A stretch of 64,000 bases of DNA from the NCBI RefSeq assembly GCF_958979055.1, contig NC_084886.1, positions 42,644,654-42,708,653 on the forward strand. The letters are read 5' to 3'. Source of the stretch: Alnus glutinosa (Eukaryota > Streptophyta > Magnoliopsida > Fagales > Betulaceae). Below are positions 60,175 to 64,000 of this stretch, one piece after another. The position numbers were made by a program, and so were the translations under genes. The notes under the pieces were generated by a model. It made no database searches. It saw only the letters and a list, made by a program, of their open reading frames with translations, and was not told the DNA's origin. Position 1 is the stretch's first letter, and each line of letters opens with the position of its first letter.

Positions 60175-61190
60175 CTAAAAAGAAAAAAAAAATGAAGCAA
60201 AAATCTTAAACATAGACCTAGCTCCTGGATTTTAGATATATATTTTCGACGGTTTTATGTGCAATTTTTTCCTTTCAAAAGGTTTGGGTTAAAGCCATCC
60301 AATTTAGCATAAGGCTAAGTTTTCTTGAAAAAGAAATTATGTATACTAAATGTCAATATTATTTTTATGTATACAGAAGCAGATTTTCACATGTTGATCA
60401 ACTATATATATATATATATATCATTCTCTTTAAATTAAAGTAAGATATACTTGCAAGAAATTAAAGACTATTAGAAAGTCTTCTTCAATTCACAGAATTA
60501 TTACTAGAAAATCTTATATTATATAAAACGTACAGTTCTACACAAATAATTGAAAGGGTGAAATGATATATTCGATCAATGCAGTAAAATTTGAATAAAC
60601 TGCACCAAATTTCTACCACTCAATGAGTTTGATACGATGAGTCGCTTTTATCCAAAACAAAAGTATATATCATCATGCTACAGCTACCTTCCCATTTCGT
60701 GTCACTTTAATATGAGAGCTTCTACACATCCTCCCTTCATCCTCCCCTTATCACCATTTTATAATAAAAAGTAATCTTTTTAAGGAAAAGGGGGTGACAA
60801 AGAAGATGAGAGTCTCCTCTTTAGCATTTCCCCTTTAATATTGTTTGCGGACATGAAGTAAAACACAAATGGGTCCACCGCACGTGCAGTCCATCGCCCT
60901 GTTTCTGATGAATAATATATATTATCAATCATTTTCAGCTGCTGTTTTTTCGTCAATTTTCACAAACCCATTCTTAATTTACCAACTCTTAATTCCCGCC
61001 TTTTTCGAGACAGACAGTCTTATTTTAAAATAATAATTTCCCTACAACTCACACACACAATTCCTATATGCCAATTCAAAAAGATAAGGACTAGGTACCC
61101 GATGGTTTTTCTTCTTCTTTTTTACTGAGCGTGTCTGCTGCAACAAAGCGAGAGGGCCAGTCTGTCAAAGGCAAAGGGATCATGATCATA
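59897..61190. repeat. Tandem segmental duplication, copy B
   Basis: Counterpart of 57233-59585. It has neither the LINE nor the 140-bp MITE of copy A, but has its own 119-bp MITE at 60714-60832 and a longer (AT)n (60104-60171). No coding sequence was recognised. Confidence 0.88.
60714..60832. mobile_element. Small MITE with exact 9-bp duplication
   Basis: Flanked by CTTTAATAT at 60705-60713 and 60833-60841. Copy A reads GTGTCACTTTAATATTGTTTG without it (about 58020-58040). Begins GAGAGCTTCTACACATCC, ends GTCTCCTCTTTAGCATTTCC. The ends are only loosely inverted. The 9-bp duplication suggests a Mutator-like origin. Confidence 0.8.
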
Positions 61191-61199
61191 TGTGAATTT

Positions 61200-61610
61200 T
61201 TTCTACCAAAAACACCTCTCAAATCCTTGACAGCAACGCAGATGGTGCATGGCTCTTGAACTTCCATTAGAGGATTCGGTTACTCCAAGTTCTAACGGGA
61301 TCTGAAAATGGAGCTCGAGCTTGACCTACTCCAAGTCTTGGCAAGTGGGGTACTGCACGTGCCACCGGAACCTGAAGGAGCCAACGCACCGGAAGTGGAG
61401 TTGGCCGGAGATGGGATGGGGAGATCGATGGTGGCTGGTTCCAGTACTTATGCCTTTTCTCGTTTGTTTGTGCGTTGGATCAAAGAGTTAACGGTGTCGT
61501 TAAGCCTAACGTCATGAGGTTTATATTGTAATGTTTGATGTGGCAAAAATTCGTTGGATTTCATTTTAAACACGTGGCATTAATCTAAATTAAAATATGA
61601 GGAAACCAAA
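61200..61610. other. Unassigned stretch
   Basis: A 69-codon plus-strand frame starts at 61308 (MELELDLLQVLASGVLHVPP). It is acidic at the start and matches no family I recognise. No splice or promoter signals fix it as a gene. Confidence 0.3.
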
Positions 61611-61614
61611 GCAA

Positions 61615-62340
61615 TATTTAAGGAAAAATTGATCATTAATCCATGTGGTTGGTCTAAATTACAAATCGCTTCTTCCCGTATCAAAATTAATTCAGAAATC
61701 TATGTGGTTGACTTAATTTATAAATCGCTCTCTAAAGTCAAATTATGTTAAATTTTTTGACAGATTCCGTTATGTGCTATGTCAGCATCGACAAGATGAT
61801 GACACTTGTCAATCATAATAAAAAATATAAATCTATTAAAAATATAAATAAATAAAACTTATAAATTTAATTTTTTTTTTTTTTAAAAAAAAAAAGAGTA
61901 ACTATCGATTGGGCAGCCACCCCTTTGGGGGTAGCCTAAAAGCCACCCTTAGTTACATTTCGGGGTGGTCGTGTGCCACCCCTGGCCACCTCTGAGGATG
62001 TCGCGCGGCCACCCCCAAAGGGGTGGCTACCTAACCGGTAGCCACTCTTTTTTTTTTTCTTTTCAAATTTTCTTAAATAATTTTTTGAGTTTTATTTATT
62101 TATATTTTTAATAAATTCATATTTTTTTTTATTATGATCGACACGTGTCGTCATCTTATTGGCGCTAACATAGCGCTTAGCGGAATCCGTCAATTTTTTT
62201 TTTGAAATTTGACTCTAGGAAGCAATTTGTAAATTAAGCAAATTACAGGGATTTCTAAATTAATTTTAATATTAAAATGAACATTTTATTATTTAGGCCA
62301 ACTAAATGGACCAATGACGTACTTTTTTTTTTTCAAGGGG
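61615..62340. mobile_element. Mutator-like MITE related to 11121-12025
   Basis: Long imperfect inverted arms: GACAGATTCCGTTATGTGCT and AGATGATGACACTTGTC on the left, GACACGTGTCGTCATCTTAT and TAGCGGAATCCGTCAA on the right. The arms extend outward through AAAATTAATTCAGAAATC / GATTTCTAAATTAATTTT. The GC-rich core (61905-62045) shares GCCACCCCTGGCCACC and GCGGCCACCCCC with the nested element at 11440-11750. Exact target duplication not resolved. Confidence 0.7.
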
Positions 62341-62357
62341 AAATATGATTTATCTAT

Positions 62358-62775
62358 TTTAAGGAAGAGAGTTGCTACATGTACAAAGATCTAGGTTCAG
62401 GATGGACGGGCAGCCGGATCTGGGTTCGGGAAGAACGGTAGGCAGGATCTGGGTTGGAGAAAGTCGGATCTCTTGCAGCCGGTGAGATCTGGCGAGTGTG
62501 GGTATCCCGGCAGGAGATCCGGCCGGATTTCTCAAACCCACGCCGATCAAGCATGGGTTTCCAGCTAGATCCGGTCAGAGATCTGGCCGGCCAGTGAGAG
62601 GGGAGAGAGAGAGTGTGCTGGAGAGAGGGAGAACGGCCAGCTAGAGGGGAGAGTGCTGGAGAGATTTTTGGACCGGTGAAGGGAAGGGTATTTTTGTCTT
62701 TGTAAAAAATGTCATGTCAGTTTGTAAACTTCTCTTTGTAAAAGTGTAAGTAACTCTAACATTTTCCTTTAAGCA
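62358..62775. mobile_element. MITE with GC-rich GGATCTGG core
   Basis: The left end TTTTAAGGAAGAGAGTTGCT and TGTACAAAG is mirrored at the right by CTTTGTAAAAGTGTAAG and TAACTCTAACATTTTCCTTT. The core (62390-62660) repeats GGATCTGGGTTCGGG, GATCTGGC and GAGAGGGGAGAG. No protein was recognised. Confidence 0.55.
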
Positions 62776-63035
62776 AAATAGAGAGTAGTTATTTTATTAT
62801 GAAGATTTTATTTTATAAACCTAAAGATATACGTAATGTCACATAATTTCAAAAAATATGTCATCATCTACTTTGTTAAATAAATATTATAAACTAAAAG
62901 TTTGACTGTAAGAATCTTTGCCGCTCAGGCTACCTGATCAAACCTCATGTTTATAAAGGGGAATGGATTGGTAATCAAACCCAGCAATTTCTAATTGGAA
63001 AGTTTCAAAGATTTCCGTGATGCAAAAAGAAATAT

Positions 63036-63043
63036 ATATAAAT
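63036..63043 (+). promoter_or_regulatory. Possible TATA box, WNK gene
   Basis: AATATATATAAATCCC lies about 505 bp before the WNK ATG and about 110 bp before a GA microsatellite, as in the SEC14-like gene. Inference by position only. Confidence 0.4.
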
Positions 63044-63147
63044 CCCATAATTCCCACTTGTGCCTCAACACCACTTAAAATATTATCATAGAAAATTATA
63101 AAACTTTGGTTGGTCCATGTCTTGCTAGCTGTTCAAGGCCTATTTGT

Positions 63148-63168
63148 AGAGAGAGAGAGAGAGAGAGA
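63148..63168. repeat. (GA)n in the likely WNK 5' leader
   Basis: About ten GA units. A short upstream open frame (63106-63294) runs through it. Confidence 0.8.
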
Positions 63169-63546
63169 AAGACACTGTGTTTGGTTTTACTTTTACAGCT
63201 CGTGATGAGATTGAAAGCAAGAGCAGCAAAGCAAAGGGTGAAAGGGAGAGGCTGCTTTGTCAGGTTGTGTCTAGGGGTGCTCCCTAGTCCATAACCTTGT
63301 GAAATCTTTGCGTCGTTGTCTCTAGGAGTTGGCAATTTTAACTCTGTCCTTTTGATGGACTCTCCAAAGCTATCTCTTCTGTCTTCTCCCTTCACAAAAA
63401 AAATGATAATTGCTTTCTGTATTTTTAACTAATATTGGATTACTCATCTGTTCATCTCTCTTTCTCACTCAAACACAGACGCAGACAGACACAAAGGAAA
63501 CATTGTAGACTAGGAACAAGATTTATAAAAGAACAGAAACCAAGGA

Positions 63547-64000
63547 ATGAATGGTGTTTCAGCTGTCGAACCAGATTACTCTGAGTTTGTTGAAGTTGAT
63601 CCTACTGGAAGATATGGAAGAGTATATAACCACTTTTGCTCACTTGGGATTCTTGCTTTTTCTCTGCGTCCTATTTGGTGTTTTTATTTTCTTGTAAACG
63701 TGAGTTCTGTTTTGCTATTTTTTGCAGTACGATGTGATTCTTGGCAAAGGAGCCTCAAAGACTGTGTATGAGGCTTTTTATTCTCACGATTTTTGCTGCA
63801 TACCCTCTTCAAAATTCTTCAAGTTCTCTACTTTTTTTTTTTGGCATTCTGCGACTCTTTTTTGTTAATATTATGGTTTTGCAAATGAATGGGCGTTTGG
63901 GGTGTACTCGTTTTTGCAGTTATAAAGCCTTTGATGAGTATGAAGGGATTGAAGTAGCATGGAATCAGGTGAAGCTCTATGACTTCCTACGGAGTCCTGA
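63547..64000 (+). CDS. WNK (with-no-lysine) Ser/Thr kinase, N-terminal exons, cut by window edge
   Basis: WNK kinases are cytosolic regulators of ion transport, flowering and clock-linked signalling in plants. Exons: 63547-63621, 63728-63765, and 63920 running off the window, all GT-AG and in phase. The start gives [20 protein letters not shown], then [20 protein letters not shown], then [20 protein letters not shown] and LRSP. The WNK hallmark is visible: the strand that normally carries the ATP-binding Lys (VAIK) reads VAWN, while a Lys sits in the glycine loop ([10 protein letters not shown]) as its replacement. The kinase domain begins almost at once, typical of short-N-terminus plant WNKs. 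The catalytic loop and tail lie beyond the window. Confidence 0.94.

Noticed and set aside
1-64000. tRNA, rRNA, CRISPR arrays, bacterial operons or viral genes
   Set aside because: Looked for B-box-like GGTTCGA contexts, rRNA segments and spaced direct repeats. None was convincing, and the gene structure is that of plant nuclear DNA.

Overview
This is AT-rich nuclear DNA from a eudicot flowering plant. The evidence is GT-AG introns, TATA-box promoters with CT/GA-rich leaders, plant-type families (apoplastic copper amine oxidase, GH17 glucanase, WNK kinase, plant SurE, LecRK), and many plant transposons (hAT, Mutator-like, Harbinger, Ty3/gypsy, L1 LINE). The species cannot be told from this window. 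Exon models were built by hand from conserved protein sequence, splice dinucleotides and codon phase.

Layout. 0-3.5 kb: two direct-repeat copies of a dead segment carrying exon 2 of a copper amine oxidase, loaded with insertions. 4.0-4.5 kb: broken 3' end of a LecRK-type receptor kinase, then a minisatellite at 5.0-5.5 kb. 6.6-9.6 kb (minus): a complete four-exon copper amine oxidase. 10.7-12.5 kb: a hAT-like element containing a Mutator-like element. 13.0-19.9 kb: an HSP70-8-like pseudogene whose presumed leader intron holds gypsy debris and a 1.2-kb hAT element. 20.6-22.4 kb (plus): a GH17 beta-1,3-glucanase-like gene lacking the usual proton-donor Glu. 22.6-23.8 kb: LTR debris and a small hAT element. 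25.9-28.7 kb (minus): a seven-exon SEC14/CRAL-TRIO gene. 29-45 kb: gene-poor, with microsatellites, hairpin MITEs and dispersed repeats. 45.2-50.1 kb (minus): a nine-exon SurE-type phosphatase. 51-59 kb: four L1-type LINE 3' ends. 57.2-61.2 kb: a tandem duplication whose two halves serve as filled and empty sites for three insertions. 61.6-62.8 kb: more MITEs. 63.5 kb to the edge: the first exons of a WNK kinase.

The genes are unrelated housekeeping or cell-wall/apoplast genes and form no visible pathway or cluster. No novel multi-gene system was found. The most informative content is the insertion record, where paralogous empty sites or exact target duplications define elements to the base, plus three gene-level oddities: the altered GH17 active site, the lightly damaged HSP70-8 pseudogene, and a retroposon that is almost only a poly(A) tail inside a dead exon.
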